Made by a program: the position numbers and the translations under genes
NCBI GenBank assembly: GCA_005408345.1
Contig: SEMN01000334.1
Span: 1 to 64,000, forward strand
DNA: 64,000 nt
Direction of reading: 5' to 3'
Source: Macquaria australasica
Lineage: Eukaryota; Chordata; Actinopteri; Centrarchiformes; Percichthyidae
Notes under the pieces: generated by a model
The model's input: only the letters and a program-made list of their open reading frames with translations
What the model was told of the DNA's origin: nothing
Database searches by the model: none
Shown here: in pieces, positions 34,758 through 46,749 of the stretch
Position numbering within the stretch: position 1 is the first letter of the stretch
Layout of the letters: each line of letters starts with the position of its first letter

Positions 34758-35800
34758 TGAGCACTGAAGAAATGCATTGTCACAGTTTAACAACCCTTTT
34801 TAAAGACAAGTGATGACCCATCACTTCTCTCCTGTACACTGTAAACTATGGCACATTGTTTTGTCTAAATGAACCATCACAGATCGAACATGTTAAAACT
34901 GAAGTAGTATGGTGTCAACAGGGAGGTGGGTGATAGGATTTCTTTAGTGGTTTATAAACAGGCACCATACAGATTAACATCCTTGTATACAGAAACTCTT
35001 GAAACCAGGTTTTTTTTTTTTTAATACCTGGTCCAAAGTGATTGACGTCAGTATTTTATGAGGATTCTCTCTGATGAGGAAAGATATGCCAAGTTATTTT
35101 TCTGCTTCCCTGTTATTTAGACATTGCATAAAATGTTGAGGTGGAGAAAACTAAGAAATGGGAATGACTATAAAGAATGAATTGATGCATTGAGAAACTA
35201 AGGGAGTTGGCATCATTTGATGGTCTTTTTTATTTTTTTATTTTTTTTCCCAGAATCCTGAAACCATCCTGGAGACATTAAATGAGTCTCGGCAGCCTTC
35301 CACTGTAAGTAATGTCTGTTGGCCTTCAGGGTTTGGTCATATACCAAGGCTTTCAGGACTCCAAGTTCCTGACTTGCTGTGGAGTTGACCAGAAAACAAA
35401 AACCATCCCAGTGGGCTTCTGCAGCAGCCTGCTCAGAAGACCTGTTGGGAACATGAACTGCCTTAGCTTTTTGTTTTTGTTTTTTTGCCAGTGTTATGGT
35501 GCCATCTGTAAACCTAATATTTGGTAGGAAGTCTGTCTGATTGTCAAATAAAAGATGAATTAGTAGACATGCATGGTGCTGAGTGTGACCTCTTGAACCG
35601 TTGCTTCCTTTCAGATGCAGCAGGATGCTGCTGAGCAGTCGGTGACCAGCTGAGAACAGCCGTCAGCACTTTGAGCACTGGCTTTGGAAGAAAATGAATG
35701 GTCACTTTTGCAAATGACAGCTTGGTAAAAGCAGCTATGTGTGTTCACTGCATCAGATTTTGCCTTGTCCTTTTTCTACAATGTGTTGGTTACAAATTTT

Positions 35801-37140
35801 AAAAAATCTAACTATTTCTCACCTCACTTGTCTTTTAGTCTCCTAATATCTATGAACAAATGAGAATTTTAAATTTTGTCTAAATGGCATGTTGAACAGA
35901 TGTGTAGGCCTAGTTCTACATGTTCCTGTGGGTAGACTTGCTGTCATGGCAGCATCCACCTGCCTCAGTGGCTCTCAGATCTTATTGTAGTTCAGGGACA
36001 TCTTACCAAGCAATGAGGTACTGTCAAAATTGGCATACATTCTGGACCCAACTACTGTACAGACTTGAGTGACCTCTTTCATATGGAATATTATATAATT
36101 CTGAAAGGTGTACTTGAAAACGGGGTTTGTATCTGTAAGCTTAGTTTTGTAGACTTATACATTTTGTTTTCTGTCTGCAAACTCCGTTTTGCCAGTCTGT
36201 GCATTCAGACACAGGCTTGCAAACTCATTTTCACAATCACGGCGTTCTTGCACGCATGTGCTCGCACAAGCTTACGGACTTTTGACACACCACGGTTTCA
36301 CAAGAGTATCCGCAAGGGAGAGAGGGCGGGACCTCCAGCTTCTGACCAATCGGTGTCTTTGGAATCGCTATGCACAACAGTTGTGCTAGTCAACACTGTC
36401 AGTCAACATGGAGCCATGTAAAGAGATCAACCCCTGAAGTTATATTTTAAAGATGTATTCTCTGTAGCCCCTGATTTAAGTTACATTGACTTTTATTGAA
36501 GTTTCTTATGTTAATATTTTTCATTTACCTTTTCATATTCCATTTGATTATTTTATTTTCCTTTTCACACATTGGAATCTTAATTTGTACAAAGATGTTA
36601 ATTTCATGTCCACAAGCTGGTTGTCTGTTTATAATGTTCAATAAAAAAAATTTTTTAAAAATCAGATCCAACCCTGAAAGATGGACTCCACCAGGCCTCT
36701 GTGACCACCAGTAAGTCAATAAAATACATAAACTTGTGTCGGAAAAGGTACAAAAAACAATGTTTAGAAATATAGTAATTTTTTTTTTAATAATGGGCCA
36801 TCGTAGTCAGGTAATGACATTTCTTTTTCAACACAACAGTAAGAAAATGGAGTATATTGTACACGGTGTATAGTGAGTAGAAACGCTAGCGTTACCCCCA
36901 TTCCAACCAAGGACGCTTACATACTGGTTAAAGTTTACTTTATGCTAATGCTAGTGCTGCTTAACTCAAATTAGGCATTTTTACATATCAATAACCATGT
37001 CAGAATTTCATAGGTCTGTACAGGACAGAACAAGCTGGTCAGGTTGGTACTAATAAGTTATTGGAAGAGTTATCAACATTTAGCTGTAAAAGCTGGTTAA
37101 TTTTGGAATTGCTCATTATTTCCCGCTCCCCCCTTCCCCC
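35801..37140. other. Flank of the snoRNA host gene
   Basis: No exon recognised. A block ending GTTCAATAAAAAAAATTTTTT near 36655 looks like a polyadenylated insertion end. It also supplies the first AATAAA after the host gene's last acceptor, so the host transcript could end there. Confidence 0.4.
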
Positions 37141-37378
37141 TTCAACCCAACCGGTCGAGGCAGATGACCGCCCACCTTGAGCCTGGTTCTGCTCGAGGTT
37201 TCTACCTGTTAAAAGGGAGTTTTTCCTTGCCACTGTCGCATAGTGCTTGCTCATGGTGGGAACTGTTGGGTCTCTAAATATAAAGAGTCGGTCTAGACTT
37301 GCTCTATTCGAAAAAGTGCCCTGAGATAACTCTGTTATGATATGGCGCTATATAAATAAAACTGAATTGAATTGAATT
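37141..37378 (+). repeat. L2-like LINE 3' end, copy 3
   Basis: One of the longer tail-only copies, starting at CCAACCGGTCGAGGCAGATG and reading through the conserved blocks to GAATTGAATTG. Confidence 0.85.
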
Positions 37379-38524
37379 TGGAGATGTTAAAGCTGCAATA
37401 GTAATGGGTTTTAAATTATCTAAATCAAAGTCTGAGACTGGGCCTCTTCTCAGATTGGGAAGAGCATGGGAAAAGCTTTATCTGCTTGGTTGCTTAGTTT
37501 TGCTCAATTCCTGGATGCCTGGGATCATGATTAATGATCCCATAGGCATCCAGGGATCATTAATCATAATGATGCAGTTTGACACAACATCAGACTACAC
37601 CTAATGCATAAAAAAGGTCTGTCCTGAGGCATTTATTAGTTTCTGACACTGGGAAAGAAAGACAAACGGTAAAATCCCCCAAAACTACTGTATCTCTTTA
37701 ACCAAATCGCATACATTAAGGCTCTTCTATGTGATCTCCTTTTGATAACTAATGACATATTTTTTTTACTTCCATTCACTGAGCCTCCCCTGAAACAGTT
37801 TGGAGCCCCCCTGGGGAGGCCTGCACCCCACTCTGAAAACCTCTATTTAAACATTGTGCTCTACAAGTCCTTTATTTGATCTGTCTGAAGTGCCCCCAGA
37901 ACCCTGGGAGAGTGCTGGTATGTCAGATCCAAGTTCACAATTGTAACTGCATATTACTTCCACTAGAAAGCAGTATATTTACACTAGCAGAATGACTGGC
38001 CCCTGTTGATGACTTCAGGTTTCATTATGTCCTTTCAAGGAGACATCTTGAAAGGAGGGTATTTTCTGATTAGATGGCACAACAGAATGTTGCAGCACAC
38101 CACCCTGTGGCTAAAAAATAATTAGAGTTTGAGTACTTCTCTTCTGTCCACCCATATGCTCAGTATGTCTTCACATATGCATGGCCCTGTGGAGCTCACA
38201 ACAGGTGTGTGTTGGTGTGTGCATGTTACAGCACCCTCATGTAGTTCTTCCATATCCCAGCTGACTCATTCATTGGTCTGACAGCCTGTTGTTGATTGGC
38301 TCCCAAGCACATCAAATGGTTCTTTCCTCTATAAACAAAACACCAAACATAAGGCAGCTAGTTATTCCCACCTGACCACAAAAAGCCTCTATTTGTCTTC
38401 AATAAATGTGTGACACTACACTCAAATCATACATGCTCTGCTTTAATTGTAGGTGCAGTACCAGGCAAGCTAGTGAGTGCAAGAGGGAGTTAGGACAGTG
38501 CAATTAACCTCTGAGGTCTGTGGT

Positions 38525-38700
38525 CATTTTACGTCTCTTGTGTTCATGTTGCATCTCTTTGTGGCTGTTTTGTGTCTCTTTGTGGTTGTTTTGCGTCTCT
38601 TTGAGTTCGTTTTGTATCTCTGTGTTTGTTTGATGCCTTTTTAATCATCATTTCGCATCACTTTGTAGTTGTTGTGTATGTCTTTGTAGTTGTTTGATTG
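38525..38700. repeat. Degenerate 20-22-bp minisatellite
   Basis: About seven to eight units related to GTCTCTTTGTGGTTGTTTT, with much drift. Confidence 0.75.
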
Positions 38701-39019
38701 ACTTTCCAACAAGAAATATTAACTGTCACTTCATACACAGGCTCTGGCCCAGAGGCCCGCGCCCGTATGCTCTTTCAGTGATCCATCCATGAGGGGAGAG
38801 CAGGGGTGATTCATCCTCAAAGACTGAGGATTGGGCTGGAGTATTCCTTTAAAGGTTTTATGGTGGAAAATTCTCCTGATGGTGTAATGGAGATGGCTAA
38901 AAAAAAAAAAGTGGGTGAAAGTTTACAGAAGGGAACAGTGTGATCTCATCAGATCCAAAACGGCTTCTAGTCCAAGCCCCAAGCAGCAACAGTGGGCTGT
39001 GCAGGTCACATGACACCAT

Positions 39020-39045
39020 ACACACACACACACACACACACACAC
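39020..39045. repeat. (CA)n microsatellite
   Basis: About 13 CA units. Confidence 0.95.
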
Positions 39046-39345
39046 TACAAACACACTACAAAACTAGAAGGTAAATGTCCTGAGTGTCTCATGCAGTCTT
39101 GTGAACACATTTTTGTTGTGTTATTGGTGTGTGTGGTCAGTCAGACGGACTGATGTTCATATTGTCTGGACCAAGAACTTCCTCTGGAATAAATTAGGTT
39201 CCATGTTGGAACATTGCATCCAGTTCTCAAGACAATAGGGGTTCTACTAATGAAACACTGCAACTTCAAAATGCATGTAGTTGTGCTTGCAAAAGTGTGC
39301 TGCAATCCCTCAATCCTCATATAATATAACAGCCCTGCAATTCGA

Positions 39346-40218
39346 TTCAATTCAATTTTATTTATATAGCGCCATATAACAAAGATATCTCAGGGGACTT
39401 TTTTCATATAGAGCAGGTCTAGACCGACTCTGTATTTACAGAGACACAACAATTCCCACCATGAGCAAGCACTAGGCGACAGTGGCAAGGAAAAACTCCC
39501 TTTTAACAGGCAGAAAAGAAGTCGAGTTAGTAACAAGCATTAATGGGATAAGAGTGCATACAGATGGAGAGGGAGAGGTGGAGAGAGGAGCTCAGTGCAT
39601 CATAGGAAGTCTCCCGACAGGCTAGGCCTATAGCAGCATAACTAAGGGGTGGCTCAGGGCTCACCTGAGTCAGCCCTACAATAAGCTTTATCAAAGAGGA
39701 AAGTCTTAAGCCTACTTTTAAATGTGAGGAGGTTGTCTTCCTCCCGTACACAAACTGGGAGCTGGTTTCACAGAAGAGGAGCCTGATGGCTGAAGGCTCT
39801 GGCTCCCATTCTACTTTTAGAGACTCTAGGAACCACAAGGAACCCTGCATTCTGGGAGCGCAGTGCTCTAGTGGGGTAATAGGGTACTATGAGCTGTTTA
39901 AGATATGATGGTGCCTGACCATTGAGGGCTTTGAAGGTGAGGAGAAGGATTTTAAATTCTATTCTGGATTTTACAGGGAGCCAGTGTAGAGAAGCTAATA
40001 TTGGAGAAATATGATCTCTTTTCCTGGTTCTTGTCAGTAAACATGCCGCAGCATTCTGAATCAGCTGGAGAGTCTTAAGGGACTTATTGGAGCAGCATGA
40101 TAATAATGAGTTGCAATAATCCAGCCTAGACATAACAAATGCATGGACTAGTTTTTCTGCATCTTTTTGAGACAGGATGTGCCTGATTTTTGCAATGTTA
40201 CATAGGTCAGGAATCAAC
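39346..40218 (-). pseudogene. L2-like LINE: RT C-terminus plus 3' end (copy 4)
   Basis: The minus-strand frame 40217-39768 encodes the conserved region after the reverse-transcriptase palm: AEKLVHAFVMSRLDYCNSLL, LQLIQNAAACLLTRTRKRDH, SPILASLHWLPVKSRIEFKI and QAPSYLKQLIVPYYPTRALR. After a frameshift it continues with the usual ending (ETSSQFVYGRKTTSSHLKVG lies in a shifted frame). The LINE 3' untranslated region then runs to the CAATTCAATTTTATTTATAT end at 39346. This copy links the tail-only repeats elsewhere to a real LINE family. The 5' part is missing. Confidence 0.85.
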
Positions 40219-40528
40219 TGTCAGCTTGACACTTTTATCATTTAACCATGATGACCTTCACCATTTTTAACCAAATAAATAGCATTGCTTAAAATGAACC
40301 AAACTTAACTATATTATATTGTATTATTATATTGGGAGTACAAAATGTTGGCAGTTAAGGATTTCCAGTATGAACTGTATGTCTAATTTGCAGAATAAAA
40401 ATGTAATCTGGGCATTTTCAGATTGTTTGTAGGGCCATGCATATGTTTACTACAAATGTACTGTTCTCTGTTTCCATCTCCAGCTTCCTGTGCTCACATC
40501 TGCTCAACACGCTCTACATTTACCCAGC

Positions 40529-40708
40529 CACGAGGTGTCCACGCGTCGCTTTCGGGCGCTGATTGGCTAGAGCTGATACAAACAAATGTCTTCCACCAAT
40601 GGGAGCGGTGTGCACGCGCTGAGCCATGCTGTTCATTGTGGCCCCTCACGCCCAGCCGAGGCTCGTCATATAAAACCAGCAGCGCTCTCTTTGTTTACAG
40701 GAGAGTCA
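40529..40708 (+). promoter_or_regulatory. txnip promoter with carbohydrate response element
   Basis: CACGAG (40529-40534), five bases, then CACGCG (40540-40545) match the paired E-box ChoRE bound by MondoA/ChREBP-Mlx and known from mammalian TXNIP. An inverted CCAAT (ATTGG 40562-40566) and a direct CCAAT (40596-40600) follow, then TATAAAA (40679-40685). The start codon is at 40808. The layout suggests glucose-responsive transcription with NF-Y help, as known for the gene. Confidence 0.8.
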
Positions 40709-40807
40709 AGTGGAAGCTGGTGTTTCTCTCATCTTTCGAACAGCTACAAAGCTCTACACACTAAAGTTCAATTTTATCTTTGTGTCGGATATCCTAAATA
40801 AGCAGTC

Positions 40808-43800
40808 ATGGTGGCTATGACGAGAAGAGTGAAAACCTTCCAAATTATCTTTACGGATCCCAGCAAGACTTTTTACTGCGGTGGGGACAGGGTGTCGGGC
40901 CGGATAGAGGTGGAAGTGAACGAGATGACGCGTGTGTCCGCAGTGAAGGTTCTGGGTCTGGGCTGCGCCAAGGTGGAGTATGCTAAAGGCAAGCAACGCT
41001 GCCGTGAAGAGGCCCAGTACCTCAGATATGAAGAGGTACTGCCACTGGAAGACCAGCCCACAGGTACGGACATTTACTTTGTCAGGTTATCACCCCATGC
41101 AGTCAGATAGCAACTCTTGTGTTTTTGAACACATAGCAGAGCTGTGATACACTTGTAACTTGAATGAATTGCTAGCCAATCGTAACCCTTACTTTGGTGT
41201 TGTAATGAAAGTTGTTTTAGCCCATTGCTCCTTGTTCTTTTAGTATGAATCATGTCATTGACGATGAGGAATGGCTGACTGGCCTTGTGGACAAATATTC
41301 CACTGGTGTTTACCGTGTTAAATCAAACAGCTGTCGTTGTCATCCAGCCACACAGAGACAATAGTCAAGTCTAGTCTATGCAACTTTTCTTACTTAAATT
41401 GGGAGAGTAAACATGTCTGACCATACAGGGTAAACAATTATATAGAATTTTCTCTTTCCAGACTCTGATGGATCAGTAGTCTTGAGGCCTGGCAACAAAT
41501 ATGAGTACATCTTTGGATTTGAGCTCCCCCAACAAGGGTAAGGCAGGCAGCGGCTCTTAATTCAAGTAATTTTACACCATCTTTGGATGTATGGCTCTTA
41601 GTTGAATTGTGGTTCATAGAATACTTTTGGTTTTAATTTTCTTCACACGTGTTCTCATAGGCAGCTGGTTTCATCATACAAGGGGAAGTTTGGCTATGTC
41701 CAGTATTATGTGAAGGCCCTGATGGAGAGGCCACAGCAGCCCACCCTCGAGTGCAAGAAACCCTTTGAGGTGGAGGAGCCTCTGGATGTCAACACCCCAG
41801 ACCTGCTGGTGAGTTCACTGAAACTGAACAACTAAAGGAATATTTATATGAGTATTCCTTAGCTCTTCAGCTTTGCATATTCTGTCTCAGACATCCCAAA
41901 CATATGGAGTTCTTTTGTGTCTGCTTGTATGGTTATGACATAGTGCTGCTTGAGCAACAGGTAAAGGCAGATAACCACCCACACAGAGCCTGGTTCTGTA
42001 TCAATCAGCTTGAGGTTTCTGCCTGTTAAAAGGGACATTTTCCTTGCCACTGTTGCCTAGTGCTTGCTCATAGTGGGAATTGTTGGGTCTCTGTAAATAT
42101 AAAGAGTACGGTCTAGACCTGCTCTATATGAAAAGTGCTCTGACGCTGGGTTCACATATGAGGCGGACGCGCCGCGAAGCCAATTCTAGTGCGAGCAGTA
42201 GCCTGGCTGTTCACACCAGAAGTGCATTTCTCTGCGACGGGTCAACAAGCGATCCTGCTCCTCTGCTCTTTTCTAGGGCTGGTCTTTTTGCTGTTGTTAT
42301 GTGCTGCAGATCATACAACTCCGGTGCTTCTTCTCCACTTCTATGATCAACTATTTTTTCTCTCTTGCTCGCCCTCTTGCTCTCTCTCTTGCTCGCGCGC
42401 TCAGTCGCTGCTGTGTGTGTGTGTGTGTGTGTGCATCTGCTAGTCTGTCTGCTTGTGTGTGTGTGTTTGTGTCTGCTCGTCTCTCTCGCTCTCTGTTTAG
42501 GCACAACTGACAAATTTGTGGAATAAGTACTAATTTAAAAAATGCAGGAAAATCAAAAGGGTTGGCAAGCAGGGTTCATATTCAATGATTTATCAGTATC
42601 AGATCATTTATATCATGTATAATTTATATCCTTTATAAAGTGTTTTCGTGGCAGATTCGTTTGCAGCGGGCGGAGAAAATAGAACAACCGATCACTGCAG
42701 AGCGTAAGCCGTATTCCACACGGATGATGTTGCAGCCCAGCAACACAGCCGCGGAGCTCTGCTGCGCGGCGCCTCCTGTGTGAACAGCTCAATTAATTAA
42801 CATGGGCGCCAAATGGAAGCGGGCAGCAATTCATGACGCTTGGGGGCGCTTCGCGGCGCGTCCTATGTGAACCCAGCATGATTTATGATTTGGCGCTATA
42901 TTAAAAAACTGAATTGAATTGAGTTTGACAAGGAGTCTCCAGATGAGTTAAATCTTACCTTCCTGTGTCTCCTCAGTCTCCCACGGGTGGCATGAAGGAG
43001 AAGAAAGTCACCTGCATGTTCATCCCTGACGGCCAGGTGTCACTGAATGCAAAAATTGACCGCCGTGGTTTCTGTGAAGGCGAAGACATCTGCATCAATG
43101 CAAAGTTTGAGAATACCTGCTCACGCATTGTGGTGCCTAAGGCCGCCATCATTGCCAAGCACACCTACCAGGCCAACGGCCGCACCAAGGTCTTCCGCCA
43201 GAAGCTGTCATCGGTTCGTGGAAACCACATCATCTCTGGCATGTGTGACGCCTGGCAGGGAAAGACCATCAGGGTACCAAAGATCAAGCCATCCATGCTG
43301 GGCTGCAACATCATCCGTGTGGAGTACGCTCTAATGGTAAGCCTTCAGTTTCCGCATGTAACCAGAGACTTTTGGCTGTTACCGTTTGGGAAGTGAAAAT
43401 TCAGTATTAATGTATGTGTTCATGATCTTTCTGCCAGATTTACGTCCACATCCCTGGTAGTGAGAAGCTGATCCTGGAGCTGCCGCTGGTCATTGGGACC
43501 GCTGGACTGGGCAGCCGCAGCAACAGTGTGAGCAGCCAGGAGGGTTCAGTCAGCAGCACCTCCCAGAGTTGGGTGTCCCTCAGGATGCCCTCTGAGCCTC
43601 CCAGCTACTGTGATGTCACCCGCGACTGCCGCCTGGACCAGCCCCTCACGCCGCTCCTGGACGACTTTGACGGTGATGACAGCCCTATCTTTATGAACGC
43701 CCAAGCCTTCCAGTTCCCGCCACCTCCGGCATACACTGAGGTAGGTGTCTTAAGACATAGCATTACATTTATTTAGTTGATGCTTTTATCCAAAGCAACA

Positions 43801-44154
43801 TTCAACCATGTGGATACAATCCACAAGAATCATGCAAGTCATCAAATCTGCTGAACTGCTTCAAGTTCTACATCTAGAAACAAGAAGAGATAGAGAAAGA
43901 GACTGCCAAAGTGCAGTGTGAACAGATGTGTTGAGTTTCTGCTGTCCTGGTGTCAATGGGGAGCTTGTGACACCATTGTGGAGCCAGGACAGCAAACACT
44001 CAGTCTCAACCAAGTTCTTTGAAGAAGTGATCTCAACACTCTCTTTCTAACTAATAATAAATTAACTTTGCTGAGTCAGTCTAATAAAAGCATCATTTTT
44101 TTCCAGGCTGAGGAGGAGTACAATGGCAATGCTCGCATGCTGCCAGTCTGCTGA
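40808..44154 (+). CDS. txnip: TXNIP (thioredoxin-interacting alpha-arrestin)
   Basis: Complete coding sequence in six exons: 40808-41063, 41462-41537, 41661-41808, 42977-43336, 43438-43740 and 44107-44154, giving 396 residues (human 391). The N-terminal arrestin domain contains EVNEMTRVSAVKVLGLGCAK and RPGNKYEYIFGFELPQ. The C-terminal arrestin domain contains KKVTCMFIPDGQVSLNAKID, FENTCSRIVVPKAAIIAKHT and KLSSVRGNHIISGMC. Cys250 in SGMCDAW corresponds to human Cys247, which bonds to thioredoxin. The tail has PPSY (334-337) and PPAY (376-379), WW-domain ligands for Itch/Nedd4 ligases. TXNIP inhibits thioredoxin and promotes endocytosis of glucose transporters. These features favour TXNIP over other ARRDC members. 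Intron 3 holds a nested LINE/MITE insertion. The a/b paralogue is not decided. Confidence 0.96.
41958..42922 (+). repeat. L2-like LINE 3' end, copy 5, split by a MITE
   Basis: The left part runs from CAGGTAAAGGCAGATAACC to GAAAAGTGCTCTGA. The right part resumes with GATTTGGCGCTATAT and ends ACTGAATTGAATTG at 42922. The 733-bp element between them inserted later. All within txnip intron 3. Confidence 0.8.
42145..42877. mobile_element. 733-bp MITE with GCTGGGTTCACATA ends
   Basis: The left end GCTGGGTTCACATATGAGGC and the right end (reverse complement GCTGGGTTCACATAGGACGC) are inverted, continuing through CGCCGCGAAGC on both sides. No clear target duplication. Internal CT-rich and GT microsatellite sequence (42413-42433) and no coding capacity. 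A terminal fragment of the same family lies at 55887-55968. Confidence 0.8.
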
Positions 44155-45225
44155 AATCCATCAGGGATTCTAGAACTGATCTCAGCTTTTCTAAGGCACT
44201 TGAAAAGGAGCAGAAGGTCCAAACTCCAGTGGAGACGTGGGATGGAGAGTAAAACCAAGGCCATGGAGATGGATAGAAGGACGGTCTCCTGTTCTGTCAG
44301 CTGTCTTCAGCGCGCTTCATCACTTACGCTGATCCTGAGTCTTCCGCCTGGTGCTCTTCAGGTCATGGACCCGGAGGTCGAGCCACAGCCTGTGGCACGC
44401 TACATTTCTGAATAAGCTGTCCCTTCCAGAGACTCACTGTCAGGGTCTCACTGTCCATTAGCAGCCACTCTATGACTTTGGTGTTGGGGCCAAGCGTTGT
44501 ATGAGTCAGCCCCCAGCCTGCTGTGACACCCTTGCTTTTTTTTGGTTTGTCTTTTCCTTATGATGCTTTGTCATTCCAGTCAAACCCTGTAATTTGAAGG
44601 GATTTCACTAGAAGAACCATCCTTTTTGTTTAGTCCAGCCAGTTTGTGTTGCTGTAAAGAATTTGTCAGGAATATTGTTCAATTTGAGAATTGCAGCATG
44701 TAGAATCATCTTCCTTAAATGCTAATAGAACCTCATGCAGCATCCATATTTTCTTATGTACCAGTGAATTTGTTCCTGTATTTTATTGCACTTTTTGATT
44801 GATGCATTTTGCTCTACTACTGCCTAAAAGAGTTTCTTTGTTATATTTAGTTTGAACAATGTTTGTGACATGGAGAGTGAATTTCCTGTAGGTAAAACAC
44901 TCTAAACTTGGAACCTCACATTGGATTTCCAAATCCCAGTTTGGTGATTGGCTGTAATTTCTTGACACTGCAAGTGCCAAACGTGATCCATACAACATGC
45001 AACATCCGATATCATGGAACGCACCTTATGTGAGGATAATCATTGTGTCTGATGAACATTTCACTGTGGTGGTTTTACAACTTCTGTTCTTTCAGGGCAC
45101 AAATCACTGTTAAAGACTGATTTGTGAGAAAGTATGTTTGCAATTCATCCTTGATACTTATAACAAGTATTTTGTTTTTGTATGAAACCCTGTGGGTTAG
45201 TTTTTTATTAAAGAAATGTAAAAAG
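44155..45225 (+). terminator. txnip 3' untranslated region and polyadenylation signal
   Basis: About 1.05 kb without repeats follow the stop codon, to ATTAAA (45207-45212) with a GT-rich GTGTGTCTGCTCT element just after it. No earlier AATAAA was seen, so this is the likely end of the transcript. Confidence 0.65.
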
Positions 45226-45689
45226 TCCAGTGTGTCTGCTCTCTACTTTGTAACTCTGGTTTCAGATCTCTGCTATCAAGGTCTGGGGTCAGCCTCCCTT
45301 ATAGGACCAGCAATGTGTATGGAAGAGACAGGTAGTCTTGAGCACCACCAGGATCCTGTAGAGAGTACTTTCATTGAGAGAACCATTATTATATTGTGGC
45401 CTTAATCAGTTTTTTGACCCTGCTGACAGCCATAGAGAGCATGTTTTCTACAGAACTGAGTCACAAGGTGGAACATAATGCTGGTATGACGTATTGCTTT
45501 GCCACATAGCAGGACTTAGGAATGAATTACCTGGTGCATCGCTGAAATCTCTATTCATTGCAGAATATTAGTTGTTAACATGCAGATCTGAAAATGGCAA
45601 ACATCAAAGAAGCACAGTCTCTTGCTATGGCTTGGCATGTAACAGTTTTCATGTCTTCTGTTTGGATCATTATCCAAATTACGTTTTAG

Positions 45690-45905
45690 TGCCTAGAATA
45701 CTGATAAGGACAGGGCCAGAGATGTCCAACTGTGAGGAGATCCAGAACACACCGGAGGAATTACATATCCCACCTAGCCTGGGAATGTATTAGATTCTCA
45801 AGGAGGAGCTGGAGAATGTGATTGGTGAGAAGGATGCCAGGGATACCTTCCCAGGTCTCACCACTACCCCAGCCCAGATAAATAGAAAATGATAGATGGC
45901 TAGAA
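45690..45905 (+). repeat. Rex3/RTE-like LINE 3' end
   Basis: Contains CAAGGAGGAGCTGGAGAATG, a CCAGGTCTCACCACTACCCC-type block and AGATAAATAGAAAATGATAG ending in a short GATGG, the layout of Rex3-type 3' ends with GATG tails in fish. Confidence 0.6.
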
Positions 45906-46246
45906 CAACTGATGCCTTGATGAATCTCTATGACCTAAAGTCTTACAGTTTACGGATATTTATGAATTATCTTTGCATGATTTTATTTTTCTATGGAGCT
46001 GTCTACCAGGTGTGCACCAGAGCAATGCCATTTAGCCCTGTGGTATATTGACACCTACTTAAACCGGTAAATCTATGTGCTGATGGGTTTACATTTCCAT
46101 TCCAAATAAGAGACACCAGAGTGTCAGACAGATGATATTAATGGAAATGGATTGGACCCTTGTTGAAGATGTGGAGAATAGAATGGTGCCTCTATTCTAC
46201 TTTGGACATGGACAGTGGTGCAGTGGTGCACTTAAAGAATAATTAA

Positions 46247-46480
46247 ATTCAATTCAGTTTTATTTATATAGTGCCATATCATAACAAAGTTAACTTGGGG
46301 CACTTTTTCATATAGAGCAGATCTAGACTGTACTCTATATTTACAGAGACCCAACAATTCCCACTGTGAGCAAGCACTAGGTGACAGTGGCAAGGTAAAA
46401 ACTCCCTTTTAACAGGCAGAAACCTTCAGCTGAACCAGAACTAGGCTCTGGTTGGGCGGTCATCTGCCTCGACTGGTTGG
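46247..46480 (-). repeat. L2-like LINE 3' end, copy 6
   Basis: Reverse-oriented tail copy from TTCAATTCAGTTTTATTTAT to the CTCGACTGGTTGGGTTGAG end. Confidence 0.85.
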
Positions 46481-46749
46481 GTTGAGAGAGAGAGAGAGGG
46501 AGAGAGGAAAGAGAACATCCAGTAGTACAGTACAGTACAGTTTCACATACAGATGTAAAGTAATAGTAGAATAATATCCAACAGATTCTGTTTGAAGCCC
46601 TCATCAAGAAGTTTCAGGTCTCTGAGCAGCTACTGAGCTTCAGCACTCTGACTTCTCCTGCTTTGAAAGCAGGTTATTAGGCTTTTACAACAGCTAAACA
46701 GATACCTGAGACAGAGAACAAGAAATAACTCCCCACAATCCACACCCAG

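Larger units (their letters stand above)
26156..35800 (+). ncRNA. Non-coding snoRNA host gene
   Basis: A chain of short segments with good splice borders: 26156-26194, 28263-28335, 29070-29097, 29284-29319, 31092-31148, 31728-31763, 34517-34580, 35254-35304, and a last exon from 35615 whose 3' end is not placed. Joined, they hold no long reading frame; the first ATG (in exon 2) meets a stop within about 25 codons. The introns hold hairpin pairs with H (ANANNA) and ACA boxes and one C/D-type segment. A TATA plus 5'TOP start, tiny non-coding exons and one RNA per intron is the classic snoRNA host (SNHG) design. Exons 5 and 7 are duplicates of each other. The mixture of H/ACA RNAs with one C/D RNA recalls mammalian SNHG12, but I cannot confirm which RNAs these are. 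Exon borders are read by eye. Confidence 0.65.
37380..39345. other. Intergenic stretch before txnip
   Basis: No gene recognised. Contains a degenerate minisatellite at 38.5-38.7 kb and a CA repeat. Confidence 0.5.

Noticed and set aside
40701..40708. TTGTTTAC FOXO-type site near the txnip start
   Set aside because: It lies downstream of the TATA box at about the transcription start, and a single short match there is expected by chance.
42211..42513. Frames rich in HTHT and SLSL in txnip intron 3
   Set aside because: Produced by the GT and CT simple repeats inside the MITE.
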